Shown here: positions 7,807 through 15,896 of the stretch, piece after piece
Numbering within the stretch: position 1 is the stretch's first letter
Layout of the letters: the number at the start of each line of letters is the position of its first letter
Origin: an uncultured Lachnospiraceae bacterium
GTDB lineage: Bacteria > Bacillota > Clostridia > Lachnospirales > Lachnospiraceae
Reading direction: 5' to 3'
Length of the DNA: 55,300 nucleotides
Assembly (NCBI GenBank): GCA_910588535.1
Contig: CAJUOO010000015.1
Span: 1 to 55,300, forward strand
The notes under the pieces: generated by a model
Told to the model about the DNA's origin: nothing
Seen by the model: the letters and a program-made list of their open reading frames with translations, nothing else
Database searches by the model: none
Translations under genes and position numbers: made by a program

Positions 7807-8105
7807 AAACGCATCTGCGAGAGGATAGCATTTTCCACACATTTTGACGCATAGGCAGCCAGTCTATTATTCTTGTCTGTATTAAAGGTGTTCACCGCTT
7901 TAATCAGTCCGATGGTTCCCACAGAGATCAGATCCTCCATATCCCTGTCCGCAGCATGATATTTTTTAACCAGATGAGCCACAAGACGCATATTTCGCTC
8001 AATCAGTATCTGTCTGGCTTCCCCGTCTCCCTCCCTGTACCGCTCCAGATAAAATCTTTCTTCTTCGGGCGTAAGCGGATTAGGAAATAATTTCAAAAAA
8101 AGCAC
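7698..8105 (-). CDS. sigK: RNA polymerase sigma-K factor, N-terminal half interrupted by a mobile element
   Basis: Residues 1-95 match the start of sigma-K: region 1.2/2.1 (NMRLVAHLVKKYHAADRDME), then DLISVGTIGLIKAVNTFNTD and YASKCVEN. After the junction near 7821-7835 the remaining ~40 residues are read from the element and are meaningless. Region 2.4 onward and all of regions 3 and 4 must lie beyond the left edge. The start is the GTG at 8105 or, better spaced from AGAGG, the TTG at 8096. An in-frame TAG eight codons upstream excludes a B. subtilis-like pro-sequence. Thus excision, rather than pro-protein cleavage, would gate activity, as described for C. difficile. A CATAGACT (8131-8124) resembles a sigma-E -10 element. 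Confidence 0.85.
   Translation of the reverse strand: MLFLKLFPNPLTPEEERFYLERYREGDGEARQILIERNMRLVAHLVKKYHAADRDMEDLISVGTIGLIKAVNTFNTDKNNRLAAYASKCVENAILSQMRLWFQTSTPRAEKNSNGVFWHRFPRIYTSFVRLQTVM
7821..7835. other. Junction of sigK with the integrated element (attachment site)
   Basis: Minus-strand sequence GAAAATGCTATCCTC encodes E-N-A-I-L. Up to here the reading matches sigma-K; after it the frame becomes nonsense, and another frame encodes the element's XRE protein. In B. subtilis and Clostridioides difficile the skin elements sit in the same C-I-E-N-E-I-L codons. The exact crossover cannot be fixed without the other junction. Confidence 0.7.
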
Positions 8106-8213
8106 CTCTGGGAGTTTTGTTATAGTCTATGCCAACGAACTCCCCAACGTGCCTTTCCTACTTTTATTGTTTCTCTTTCACTGCCGATTTTAAGATTTTT
8201 CTCAAAAACGACT

Positions 8214-9476
8214 TCAACATTCTTTCTCTTCTTTTCTTCTTACTATATCATATTCCTCCAACTCGCACTGCATATCTACATACAGAATCTGTTTTGGATG
8301 TGGTGCACTTCCCTGTGGATTGCCCTCCTCGTCTTCTATGGCATGCACCTGAACGATAAGGTTCCTTCCATCTGGCTTCATCACCTCAACCTCTTCTCCC
8401 ACTGAGAACTTATTCCTCTGCTCCATGCGGTACATTCCCCGCTCATTCTTCTCTCCGATCAGCCCAAGATAAGTATATTCTTTCATGTAGGTATTGTTCT
8501 CATAGATCTGAGAATGTTCATCTGGTCTGCCAAAGAAAAAGCCTGTGGTAAATTGACGATAAGTACACTTTGCGATCTCCTCGCGATAGAATGGAATACG
8601 ACTTCTATAATATTCTGGATCTTTTAAGCAATCATCAATGGCAAGGCGGTAGGTTCTCGCCACTGCGGCCACATAAAGAGCTGTCTTCATCCTTCCTTCA
8701 ATCTTCATGCTGTCTATGCCGACGGAAAGAATCTCTGGTATATGTTCAATCATGCACAGATCCTTTGAATTAAATATATAAGTGCCGCGATCATTCTCAA
8801 ACACTGGCATATATTCGCCGGGACGATTCTCCTCCACCAGCGCATATTTCCATCTGCACGGATGTGTGCAGGCGCCCTGATTGGCATCCCTTCCAGTGAG
8901 AAAACTGCTCAACAGACATCTGCCCGAATAGGAGATGCACATTGCCCCGTGGACAAAGGTTTCTATCTCAAGCTCCTCTGGTATATTTGCTCGTATCTCT
9001 CGAATCTCTTCCAGAGAAAGCTCTCTCGCCGACACTACACGCTTAGCTCCCAGCTTGTGCCAGAATTGATATGTCCCATAATTTGTGTTGTTGGCCTGTG
9101 TGCTGATATGCAGCTCTATATCTGGCAGCAGCTCCTTTGCAAGCATAAAAACTCCCGGATCAGAGATAATCAATGCGTCCATCCCTACATCCCGAAGCTC
9201 CTCAAAATATCGGCGCACACCTTCCAGATCCCGATTGTGAGCAAGAATGTTTGCCGTCACATATACTTTTACACCGCGGGAATGGGCAAAAGCCACCCCC
9301 TCTTTCATCTCCTCAAGGGAAAAATTCTTTGCCTTTGCACGCAGTCCAAATGCTTCCCCTCCGATATACACAGCGTCTGCCCCATATATCACAGCTACCT
9401 TGAGCACCTCCAAGCAGCTTGCCGGTATCAATAATTCTGGGCGCCTTTGGCGCCCTATATCCACTGGTTTATCCAT
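8214..9476 (-). CDS. trhP: Peptidase U32-family tRNA hydroxylation protein
   Basis: 420 residues, full length for U32 proteins. Hallmarks are ELLIPASCLEVLKVAVIYGA at the N-terminus, the cysteine-containing FVHGAMCISYSGRCLLSSFL, and ACTHPCRWKY, the latter two supplying conserved cysteines for an iron-sulfur centre. In B. subtilis YrrN and YrrO act with the methyltransferase TrmR to make 5-hydroxy- and then 5-methoxyuridine at tRNA position 34; here one U32 gene overlaps trmR by 8 bp. This gene order (mltG-trmR-U32) copies yrrL-yrrM-yrrN/O, which supports the tRNA role over a protease role. An unrelated U32 function remains possible. Confidence 0.85.
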   Translation of the reverse strand: MDKPVDIGRQRRPELLIPASCLEVLKVAVIYGADAVYIGGEAFGLRAKAKNFSLEEMKEGVAFAHSRGVKVYVTANILAHNRDLEGVRRYFEELRDVGMDALIISDPGVFMLAKELLPDIELHISTQANNTNYGTYQFWHKLGAKRVVSARELSLEEIREIRANIPEELEIETFVHGAMCISYSGRCLLSSFLTGRDANQGACTHPCRWKYALVEENRPGEYMPVFENDRGTYIFNSKDLCMIEHIPEILSVGIDSMKIEGRMKTALYVAAVARTYRLAIDDCLKDPEYYRSRIPFYREEIAKCTYRQFTTGFFFGRPDEHSQIYENNTYMKEYTYLGLIGEKNERGMYRMEQRNKFSVGEEVEVMKPDGRNLIVQVHAIEDEEGNPQGSAPHPKQILYVDMQCELEEYDIVRRKEEKEC

Positions 9477-10146
9477 CTATTTTCTCCGCTCCTTCCTCGC
9501 CCGTAACAATCCTTGTGCTGACCGCGAGCCCATCTCCCACAGGGACCACCGCTGTTTCAAGCTCTGGCATGTGGGTCAAAGTATAGAGATATTCCCTCAT
9601 TCTTGCGTGAATTGTACGATTTCTCCGCGTCACAAGATAACGGGATTCAATGAGATCGCCATCTTGAAGCACATTGTCAGACAAAAGAACACCACCCTCA
9701 GGCAGCAGCCGCATCACTTCTGGAAGAAAATTAAGATATTGACCCTTTGCGGCATCCATAAATATAAAATCATAAAAAGGTGCAAGCTCTCTTAAAAGAT
9801 CTGCCGCATCTCCCTCCAACAGTGTAATGCGATCTGCAAATTCTGACAGCCGAAAGTTCTCATATGCCTGCTCAATCCGCTTCTCATATTTCTCAATAGT
9901 TGTGATATGCACGTTCGCTGGCGTGCTCGCCGCCATCACAAGCGCAGAGTAGCCCACCGCAGTCCCGACCTCCAAAATATGTCTTGGCTTCTTTATCTTT
10001 AAAAGTACCTTCACAAGCTGCTCTGTCTCCTGTCGAATCACAGGAACATGTTCTGCCTCTGCTTTTATGCGGAGCATATCAAGAAATTCTCCATTTCCGG
10101 CATCCAGCGAGTGAAGGTATGTCGTGATCCGCTCCTGTACTATCAT
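9469..10146 (-). CDS. trmR: tRNA 5-hydroxyuridine methyltransferase, O-methyltransferase fold
   Basis: 225 residues of the class I SAM O-methyltransferase family 3. The SAM-binding motif ILEVGTAVGYSALVMA lies near residue 57, the acidic TTIEKYEKRIEQA follows, and metal/substrate-proximal residues occur in FIFMDAAKGQY and LLSDNVLQDG. B. subtilis YrrM (TrmR) methylates ho5U34 to mo5U34. The position between a mltG-like gene (4-bp overlap upstream) and trhP (8-bp overlap downstream) matches the yrr operon, which makes the tRNA role more likely than catechol methylation. Confidence 0.85.
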   Translation of the reverse strand: MIVQERITTYLHSLDAGNGEFLDMLRIKAEAEHVPVIRQETEQLVKVLLKIKKPRHILEVGTAVGYSALVMAASTPANVHITTIEKYEKRIEQAYENFRLSEFADRITLLEGDAADLLRELAPFYDFIFMDAAKGQYLNFLPEVMRLLPEGGVLLSDNVLQDGDLIESRYLVTRRNRTIHARMREYLYTLTHMPELETAVVPVGDGLAVSTRIVTGEEGAEKIDG

Positions 10147-10520
10147 TGTGCTTCTCCTGTCTCTGGCTCACTCATCAGAATCTCCAGCATATCCTCAGAT
10201 GTCATAGAAGTGTTGAGCGTATAAGTACCCGGACGCAGATCTGCCTCATACAGCTTTGCCTGTACCAGAAATACTTTATAATCCTTGATCAACCCTTTAC
10301 TCTGCAGAAGCTTTGCCACATCCAGATCGGAGGAGCCCTCCTCCACAATAACGAGCATATCCTTTCCATTTGCCTTCGAGGATACTGCATCTGGTGTAAA
10401 AATAGACTCCCCAAATGCAAAGCCTTTATTTCCTGCATCATAGATCAGAATCACTGCTATCACGCACACAATCATCTGCAAGGATATAGATATAATCATG
10501 CCTGCTGCTTTTCTAATCAT
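10143..10520 (-). CDS. Short MltG-like membrane protein lacking the transglycosylase domain
   Basis: 125 residues: one N-terminal transmembrane helix (about 8-27), then a LysM-like subdomain typical of the start of MltG (IVEEGSSDLDVAKLLQSKGL; DLRPGTYTLN; SEDMLEILM). Full MltG proteins exceed 300 residues and carry a catalytic glutamate in a later domain that is absent here. The gene keeps the yrrL position of the B. subtilis operon, overlapping both neighbours by 4-8 bp. It may be a regulatory remnant or a regular short form in this family; enzymatic activity is unlikely. Confidence 0.75.
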   Translation of the reverse strand: MIRKAAGMIISISLQMIVCVIAVILIYDAGNKGFAFGESIFTPDAVSSKANGKDMLVIVEEGSSDLDVAKLLQSKGLIKDYKVFLVQAKLYEADLRPGTYTLNTSMTSEDMLEILMSEPETGEAQ

Positions 10521-10866
10521 GATCCTCCTCCAGAAATTCTACGTCAAAATCGATCTCTCCCAGCAGCTTCTCCTCAATCTGCTGCATTGTCCGACACATA
10601 GAATGTTCATACTGTAAAAAACCGCTCACCCTTATATCACGGCGCACCGGCTCAAATTCACTCTGCAGCCTTCCAATCTCATCATAAAGGCTTTCTGTAT
10701 TTCCCTCAACCTGAAGGAGAAAATTTTTCATTCGAAACCGGTTGACCTTCTGATAAAGCTGTGCATCCTCCTTCAAAAGTTCTCTGCACAAAAGATAATT
10801 CTTATATTCTTCACTGTTTTTTACTAAGTTTGCAAGTTCTAGTACTTTTTCCTCTATTTTGGCATC
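10513..10866 (-). CDS. YlbF/YmcA-family protein
   Basis: 117 residues from the ATG at 10866 (GAGGAT site 4 bp upstream); the frame extends further upstream into the RNase J gene but without a site. All-helical: VLELANLVKNSEEYKNYLLC, then LYQKVNRFRMKNFLLQ, ending acidic (LGEIDFDVEFLEED). YlbF and YmcA form, with YaaT, the Y-complex that in B. subtilis binds RNase Y and affects mRNA maturation and sporulation. Here the gene follows RNase J directly, suggesting an RNA-decay link (inference). Confidence 0.75.
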   Translation of the reverse strand, partial: DAKIEEKVLELANLVKNSEEYKNYLLCRELLKEDAQLYQKVNRFRMKNFLLQVEGNTESLYDEIGRLQSEFEPVRRDIRVSGFLQYEHSMCRTMQQIEEKLLGEIDFDVEFLEEDHD

Positions 10867-10886
10867 CATATTTATCCTCACATCAT

Positions 10887-12551
10887 CTATACTTCCATAA
10901 TAATCGGAAGAATAATGGGATTTCTCTTCATCTTTTTCCAAAGATAATCATTAAGACTATCCTTTATCACATTCTTAAGCTTTGTCCAATCTGAGATATT
11001 CCTGCTAAGACAGTCCTCCAGCGCTTCACTCACTATCAACCTCGCCTCATCCATCAGATCCTCCGATTCCCTGACATAGACAAACCCGCGGGACACAATA
11101 TCAGGACCAGCAAGAAGCTGATTGCTGCGCTTCTCTAAGGTAAGCACCACAATAATTATACCATTCTCCGAGAGATTCTGCCTGTCGCGCAGCACAATAT
11201 TCCCCACATCGCCGACACCCAGACCATCTACCAGCACGCTTCCACTCTGCACATGCCCGGAAACGCTTCCTCCGTCACCGCCGAGCTCAAGCACGTCTCC
11301 GGATCTTAAAATAAATGTATTCTCCTTCGGAATCCCAAGACTTATCGCAATCTCCGCCTGCGATTTCAGATGGCGAAATTCCCCGTGCACCGGCACTGAA
11401 AATTTGGGATGCAACAGCGAATAAATAAGCTTAATCTCCTCCTGACAGGCATGTCCTGACACATGTGTGTCCTGAAAAATAACTTCTGCACCCTTCATGG
11501 AAAGCTCATTGATCACCTTGGACACTGCCTTTTCATTTCCCGGAATTGGCGTGGAGCTCAAGATAATTGTGTCATTTGGCTTGATTGTCACCTTTTTGTG
11601 AATCGAAGCCGCCATGCGCGAGAGCGCTGCCATAGATTCCCCCTGACTCCCAGTTGTGATCATCACAATCTGCTCGTCCGTATAGTTTTTCATATTTTCA
11701 ATATCTATCAGCGTATTTTCTGGTATATTGATGTAGCCAAGCTCACTCGCTGTGCCAATCACATTCACCATACTTCTGCCCTCGATAATAACCTTGCGCC
11801 CATACTTGTATGCTGAATTGATAATCTGCTGCACCCTGTCCACATTCGAGGCAAACGTCGCCACAATAATTCGGTTCATCCGATGCTCAGAAAATATATT
11901 ATCAAAGGTTTTTCCCACCGTTCTCTCCGACATGGTAAAGCCGGGGCGAAGTGCGTTTGTGCTGTCGCACAAAAGTGCGAGCACACCTTTCTTCCCAATC
12001 TCACCAAAGCGCTGCAAATCTATCATATCGCCAAACACCGGCGTGTAATCCACCTTAAAATCTCCTGTGTGGATGATCGTCCCGGCAGGTGTGTAGATGG
12101 CAAGCGCCGCCGCATCTGCTATGCTGTGGTTGGTGCGGATAAATTCTATACGGAAACAGCCAAGATTGATGGACTGCCCGTATTTCACCACTTTCCGCTT
12201 TGTCGTCTTTAATATACTGTGTTCTTTTAATTTATGATCGATCAAAGCCATGGTAAGCCTTGTCGCATACAGCGGAACATTGAGTTCCTTTAAGACATAA
12301 GGCACCGCTCCAATATGATCCTCATGTCCATGGGTAAAGATAAATCCCTTTACCTTATCTATATTCTCCTTCAAATAGGTGATATCAGGTATCACCAAAT
12401 CGATCCCAAGCATATCATCACTGGGGAAGGACAGGCCGCAGTCAATCACAATAATACTGTCCTCAAATTCAATGACAGTCATATTCATTCCTATCTGCTC
12501 CAAGCCTCCCAAGGGAATGATCTTCACTCTTGAGTTGTTCTCATTTTTCAA
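10887..12551 (-). CDS. rnj: Ribonuclease J
   Basis: 554 residues, the normal length. Metallo-beta-lactamase/beta-CASP motifs: FTHGHEDHIGAVPYVL near residue 75 (metal ligands), HTGDFKVD, LLCDSTNA, then beta-CASP ITTGSQGE and VSGHACQEE, with VPVHGEFRHL near the C-terminus. The enzyme is a 5' exonuclease and endonuclease for mRNA and rRNA. The start is the TTG at 12551, 8 bp after GGAGG; the ATG four bases earlier runs into a stop after four codons. It is followed 20 bp later by the YlbF-family gene. Confidence 0.95.
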   Translation of the reverse strand: MKNENNSRVKIIPLGGLEQIGMNMTVIEFEDSIIVIDCGLSFPSDDMLGIDLVIPDITYLKENIDKVKGFIFTHGHEDHIGAVPYVLKELNVPLYATRLTMALIDHKLKEHSILKTTKRKVVKYGQSINLGCFRIEFIRTNHSIADAAALAIYTPAGTIIHTGDFKVDYTPVFGDMIDLQRFGEIGKKGVLALLCDSTNALRPGFTMSERTVGKTFDNIFSEHRMNRIIVATFASNVDRVQQIINSAYKYGRKVIIEGRSMVNVIGTASELGYINIPENTLIDIENMKNYTDEQIVMITTGSQGESMAALSRMAASIHKKVTIKPNDTIILSSTPIPGNEKAVSKVINELSMKGAEVIFQDTHVSGHACQEEIKLIYSLLHPKFSVPVHGEFRHLKSQAEIAISLGIPKENTFILRSGDVLELGGDGGSVSGHVQSGSVLVDGLGVGDVGNIVLRDRQNLSENGIIIVVLTLEKRSNQLLAGPDIVSRGFVYVRESEDLMDEARLIVSEALEDCLSRNISDWTKLKNVIKDSLNDYLWKKMKRNPIILPIIMEV

Positions 12552-12566
12552 ACATTACACCTCCAC

Positions 12567-12830
12567 TTATTCCAAGTCGATATCCTCTAGCAGCTCCGCA
12601 AATACACCAGATACTGCCTCCAGCTCTTCATCCTCCTCCACGATCTCGTACACTGCCTCTTCCTCCCCGCTCTCAGACAGATCCTTTAGGATAAAAGCCT
12701 CCGATTCATCATCCTCATCATCCGATTCCGTCACCAGAAGGTAATTCCTTCCATTAATCCGGGTCTGTTCAAGAACATAAAATCCAACTTCCTCGTCCGT
12801 TCCCGGTATGGTAAACGCTATTCTTTCCAA
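12567..12830 (-). CDS. DUF1292 (YrzB-like) acidic protein
   Basis: 87 residues, strongly acidic, starting at a TTG at 12830 (AAGGAGAGC just upstream). Pattern: FTIPGTDEEVGFYVLEQTRI, then YLLVTESDDEDDES, AFILKDLSES and an acidic tail. The family is small, Firmicute-specific and functionally undefined; in B. subtilis yrzB sits between ruvX and mltG homologues. Here it overlaps ruvX by 13 bp, so the two are translationally coupled. Confidence 0.85.
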   Translation of the reverse strand: MERIAFTIPGTDEEVGFYVLEQTRINGRNYLLVTESDDEDDESEAFILKDLSESGEEEAVYEIVEEDEELEAVSGVFAELLEDIDLE

Positions 12831-13252
12831 TTTCTGCTCTCCTTATCTAAATATGACTGCAGAATAAACACAGCAGCAAGCTTATCAACATATTCCTTCC
12901 GGTTCTCTCTTCGGATTCTGCCCTCCATCATCACTCTGTCAGCTTCTACCGTGGTTAGCCTTTCATCCCATAAAACGACAGGAAGTCCCGTTCTCTTCTC
13001 AAGCATTTCCTTAAATGCCCTCGTCTTTTCGCAGCGGACTCCCTCCGTGTTATTCATATTCTTCGGATATCCCAATACAATCCTGTCGACACCGTACTCC
13101 ATCCTTATCGCATCTATTCTTGCAAGCGTCTGCCTTAACTTGTCCTCCCGCTCCCTGCGAATAATCTCCAATCCCTGTGCAGTGAGCAAAAGAGGATCGC
13201 TGAGCGCCACGCCTACCGTCTTAGAGCCATAATCCAGCCCCATCACTCTCAT
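12818..13252 (-). CDS. ruvX: RuvX/YqgF-family nuclease (pre-16S rRNA or Holliday junction resolvase)
   Basis: 144 residues. RNase H-like fold with the first acidic motif MGLDYGSKTVGVALSDPL at residue 4, RIVLGYPKNMNNTEG in the middle and VLWDERLTTVEAD supplying further acidic residues. YqgF processes 16S rRNA 5' ends in E. coli; the role in Firmicutes is less clear. The order ireB-ruvX-DUF1292 is typical of Firmicutes. Confidence 0.92.
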   Translation of the reverse strand: MRVMGLDYGSKTVGVALSDPLLLTAQGLEIIRREREDKLRQTLARIDAIRMEYGVDRIVLGYPKNMNNTEGVRCEKTRAFKEMLEKRTGLPVVLWDERLTTVEADRVMMEGRIRRENRKEYVDKLAAVFILQSYLDKESRNWKE

Positions 13253-13269
13253 AGGTACTCCCGATTCCT

Positions 13270-13533
13270 CTAGCCATTCATCTTCTGACTGATATAATAG
13301 TTCAACACTTCCTCCAACAGCTCATCACGCTCCACCTTCATTATCAGACTGCGGGCATTCATATGGCTCGTGATATAGGTAGGATCTCCTGACATAATAT
13401 ATCCCACAAGCTGGCTCACCGGATTATAGCCCTTCTCTGAAAGTGCCTCATATACCTTATCCAAGACCTCACTCACTTCTGGCTTTGGCTCCTGTACTAC
13501 TTTAAAATATTGTGTATGATTCAAATCCTGCAT
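13270..13533 (-). CDS. ireB: IreB-family regulatory phosphoprotein
   Basis: 87 residues: YEALSEKGYNPVSQLVGYIM, SGDPTYITSHMNARSLI, then RDELLEEVLNYYI, all family hallmarks (DUF965/YrzL). In enterococci IreB is a substrate of the IreK kinase and affects cephalosporin tolerance. N-terminal threonine (HTQYF) may be the phosphosite (family knowledge; the kinase is not in the window). First gene of the leftward operon. Confidence 0.9.
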   Translation of the reverse strand: MQDLNHTQYFKVVQEPKPEVSEVLDKVYEALSEKGYNPVSQLVGYIMSGDPTYITSHMNARSLIMKVERDELLEEVLNYYISQKMNG

Positions 13534-13786
13534 CGTCTATTATCCCCAAGTCACTTGTTATTCTTTTACTTACGTATCTCTACGACTGATACTGCTTCCG
13601 TTTCATTCTGCTGGTTACTATTCTAATATATATTTCTTATTTCGGCAAGTAGTTTTACACTATGTTAATAAATTTGTTATAATTAGTCCTGTCAATTTTT
13701 TATTTGTTTATAGAAAAATATGACTTTTTGTAGCTTTTCAACTTTAGCTGCTGTTACTATTTTTTGTATCATTTTTGGGAGGGTCC

Positions 13787-13926
13787 GTCCGGCGAACTGC
13801 CTGTAATCCTCCGTCACCCCGCTCCCGCTTAGTGAAAAACGCAGTGGACGGTAAGCTCGAAACTACCTCGCTAACCGCCAGCGTTTTTCAATAGGTTCCT
13901 TGAGGACCACAGGCAGTTCGCCGGAC
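13787..13926 (+). repeat. Family A structured repeat, copy 1
   Basis: 140 bp bounded by a perfect 18-bp inverted repeat (GTCCGGCGAACTGCCTGT and its complement at 13909-13926). The conserved interior has CCTCCGTCACCCCGCT, a TGAAAAACGC/GCGTTTTTCA stem, a variable inner stem GGACGGT/ACCGCC, and AATAGGTTCCTTGAGG. It does not encode a protein. The rest of 13534-14396 is AT-rich and holds only this copy, one family B unit and copy 2; I support no gene there. Confidence 0.85.
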
Positions 13927-13952
13927 TATTTTTATCAGTTAGGCAAAACACG

Positions 13953-14013
13953 CTAACTCCCATCCGCCTGCTTTAGCAGGCATACAAATCAGGATGTGAA
14001 ATATTTATTTCAC
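13953..14013 (+). repeat. Family B short repeat, copy 1
   Basis: About 61 bp: CTAACTCCCATCCGCCTG, a hairpin GCCTGCTTTAGCAGGC, ATACAAATCAGGATG and a second hairpin GTGAAATATTTATTTCAC. Related units occur at 32914-33025; the first hairpin differs there yet stays paired. Confidence 0.75.
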
Positions 14014-14160
14014 GCTATCGCTCTGCTTGTATAGAGCTGATTAATTGTCTTTGTTTTCATCATTTAAAAAATTTAGTAATCTATGAAAGAAAACAAAAAA
14101 TGGATATAGCATTACAAGTATATGAAAAATCACAACATAGTTAAAATATTCAGCAAAGCA

Positions 14161-14300
14161 GTATAGCCAGTCTGCTGTTTTCCTCAAGGAACCTATTGAA
14201 AAACGCCGGTACTTAGCGAGGTATTTCACGAGCTTAGTATCCGCTGCGTTTTTCACTAAGCGGGAGCGGGGTGACGGAGGAAACAGCAGACTGGCTATAC
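14161..14300 (-). repeat. Family A structured repeat, copy 2
   Basis: 140 bp, inverted relative to copy 1, bounded by a perfect 20-bp inverted repeat (GTATAGCCAGTCTGCTGTTT and its complement) unrelated in sequence to the arms of copies 1 and 3. The interior matches copy 1 closely, but the inner stem is GGATACT/AGTACC instead of GGACGGT/ACCGCC. It is flanked on the right by GGACCTCTTCC, also found next to copy 3. Confidence 0.85.
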
Positions 14301-14396
14301 GGACCTCTTCCGAAAATGATAAAAGAAAACGCATCCTACAAGAAATTTTGCTTACTCAAAATCTGCAAAAACATATCTGTGAAACTATGTTCTATT

Positions 14397-15716
14397 TTAA
14401 GATAATAGCTCTCCATATAGTATCTCATGTTTTTCTAGCATTATTTCTTTTAGATATACCTTTATTATCCTTCCACACAGATTTTCTCTGGCTTTTACAG
14501 CGACCTTAATGTATTCACTTGTATGCCCAACCTGATACTCTTCTCCTTCTATCGTCTCTGTCTCTTCTATCAGTATCTCCATTTCTTGCCCAATAAACCA
14601 TTTTCGATATTCTTCGGATAATTTTTCAGCCAATAAAAGCAGTTGATCGCTGCGCTCTGTTTTTATTTGCTCTGGAATCTGGTGCTCCATCCAAGCTGCT
14701 TTTGTGCCTTCTCGTCTTGAATATTTAAAAATATGCATGTCGAAAAAAGCGATACGCTTGGCAAAGGCATAAGTTTCTTGAAACTCTTCTTCTGTCTCCC
14801 CCGGAAAGCCAGTTATAATATCGGTTGTTATCGCTGGGTTTTTATAATATTTTCTGAGAATCTGACAACCTTCTTCATATTCCGCACTGGTGTAACGGCG
14901 ATTCATTCGCTTTAACACAGTGTCACTGCCGCTTTGGAGGGAGAGATGAAAATGCGGGCAAATCTTTGGCAAAGAGCTTATGCGCTCCACAAATTCTCTG
15001 GTAATTATCTTTGGCTCCAAGGAACCCAAGCGAATCCTCTCAATCCCTGCTATCTTGTGAAGCTGCTCCATCAGCGACAGAAGTGCGCCCGTCTCCTCCC
15101 TGTCTATACCATAGGAGCTTAGATGGATTCCTGTCAGCACAATCTCCTTAAAGCCTGCTTTGGCTAGGTTCTGTACCTCCACCTTTATAGATTCTTTCTC
15201 TCTGCTTCTCACTCTTCCTCTCGCATAGGGAATCACACAGTAGGTGCAGAATTGATTGCAGCCATCTTGTATCTTAATATAGGCACGGGTATGGTTTTCC
15301 ATCTGTGTGACTGGCATATCCTCGTATTCGGCCGTGTGATTTATATCGATCACTGTATCTGTCTTTTTCTTCTTGGCTTGAAATTCCTCCAAAATCTGGA
15401 TAATATCTTTTTTTCTGTTATTTCCTATTATAATATCAACAGACTCGTCTGCCTCGCATATTTCCTTCGCAGTCTGCACATAGCAGCCCGCCGCCACCAC
15501 AATGGCATTTGGATTCCTTTTTTTTGCCCGATGTAGCATCTGGCGGGACTTTCGGTCCGCAATATTGGTGACAGTACAGGTGTTGATAATATAGACATCA
15601 GCCTCTTCCGCAAATGGAACGATCGTATAGCCGCTCTCTCTCAGCCTCTGCTGCATCGCCTCTGTCTCATATGCATTTACCTTGCAGCCCAAATTATGTA
15701 ATGCAGCTTTTTTCAT
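14397..15716 (-). CDS. mtaB: tRNA t6A37 methylthiotransferase MtaB
   Basis: 439 residues. UPF0004 domain with cysteines in NLGCKVNAYE, INTCTVT and AAGCYVQ. The radical SAM cluster motif CNQFCTYC lies near residue 150, and a C-terminal TRAM-like region follows from about 375. The short N-terminus and GCKVNAYE pattern favour MtaB (YqeV, making ms2t6A) over MiaB. In B. subtilis yqeV follows prmA and rsmE; here thiI, a desulfurase and an HPr-like gene have been inserted between. It stands alone, with promoter sequence probably in 15717-15800. Confidence 0.92.
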   Translation of the reverse strand: MKKAALHNLGCKVNAYETEAMQQRLRESGYTIVPFAEEADVYIINTCTVTNIADRKSRQMLHRAKKRNPNAIVVAAGCYVQTAKEICEADESVDIIIGNNRKKDIIQILEEFQAKKKKTDTVIDINHTAEYEDMPVTQMENHTRAYIKIQDGCNQFCTYCVIPYARGRVRSREKESIKVEVQNLAKAGFKEIVLTGIHLSSYGIDREETGALLSLMEQLHKIAGIERIRLGSLEPKIITREFVERISSLPKICPHFHLSLQSGSDTVLKRMNRRYTSAEYEEGCQILRKYYKNPAITTDIITGFPGETEEEFQETYAFAKRIAFFDMHIFKYSRREGTKAAWMEHQIPEQIKTERSDQLLLLAEKLSEEYRKWFIGQEMEILIEETETIEGEEYQVGHTSEYIKVAVKARENLCGRIIKVYLKEIMLEKHEILYGELLS

Positions 15717-15812
15717 AATATTTTACCTCGTTTTCTCTCTAATTTATCTATTATTTCCCATAATATGGATACTATGCGTAATGTTTAGACATTTTTTTAT
15801 TAACTTTGTATA

Positions 15813-15841
15813 TTGACTTTTCCATTCATTACCGTTAGTAT
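15813..15841 (+). promoter_or_regulatory. Sigma-A-like promoter of the HPr-like gene
   Basis: TTGACT at 15813-15818 and TAGTAT at 15836-15841 with a 17-bp spacer, 55 bp before the ATG at 15897. Confidence 0.6.
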
Positions 15842-15896
15842 AGAACCGTAGACAATATTTCATTTGTTATGTATAACAAACAAGGAGGGTATTACA

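Noticed and set aside
14041..14334. 97-codon minus-strand frame
   Set aside because: Half of it is read from repeat A2 (PPSPRSRLVKNA is simply the repeat translated, as at 29632) and the rest is AT-rich hydrophobic sequence. No convincing ribosome site.
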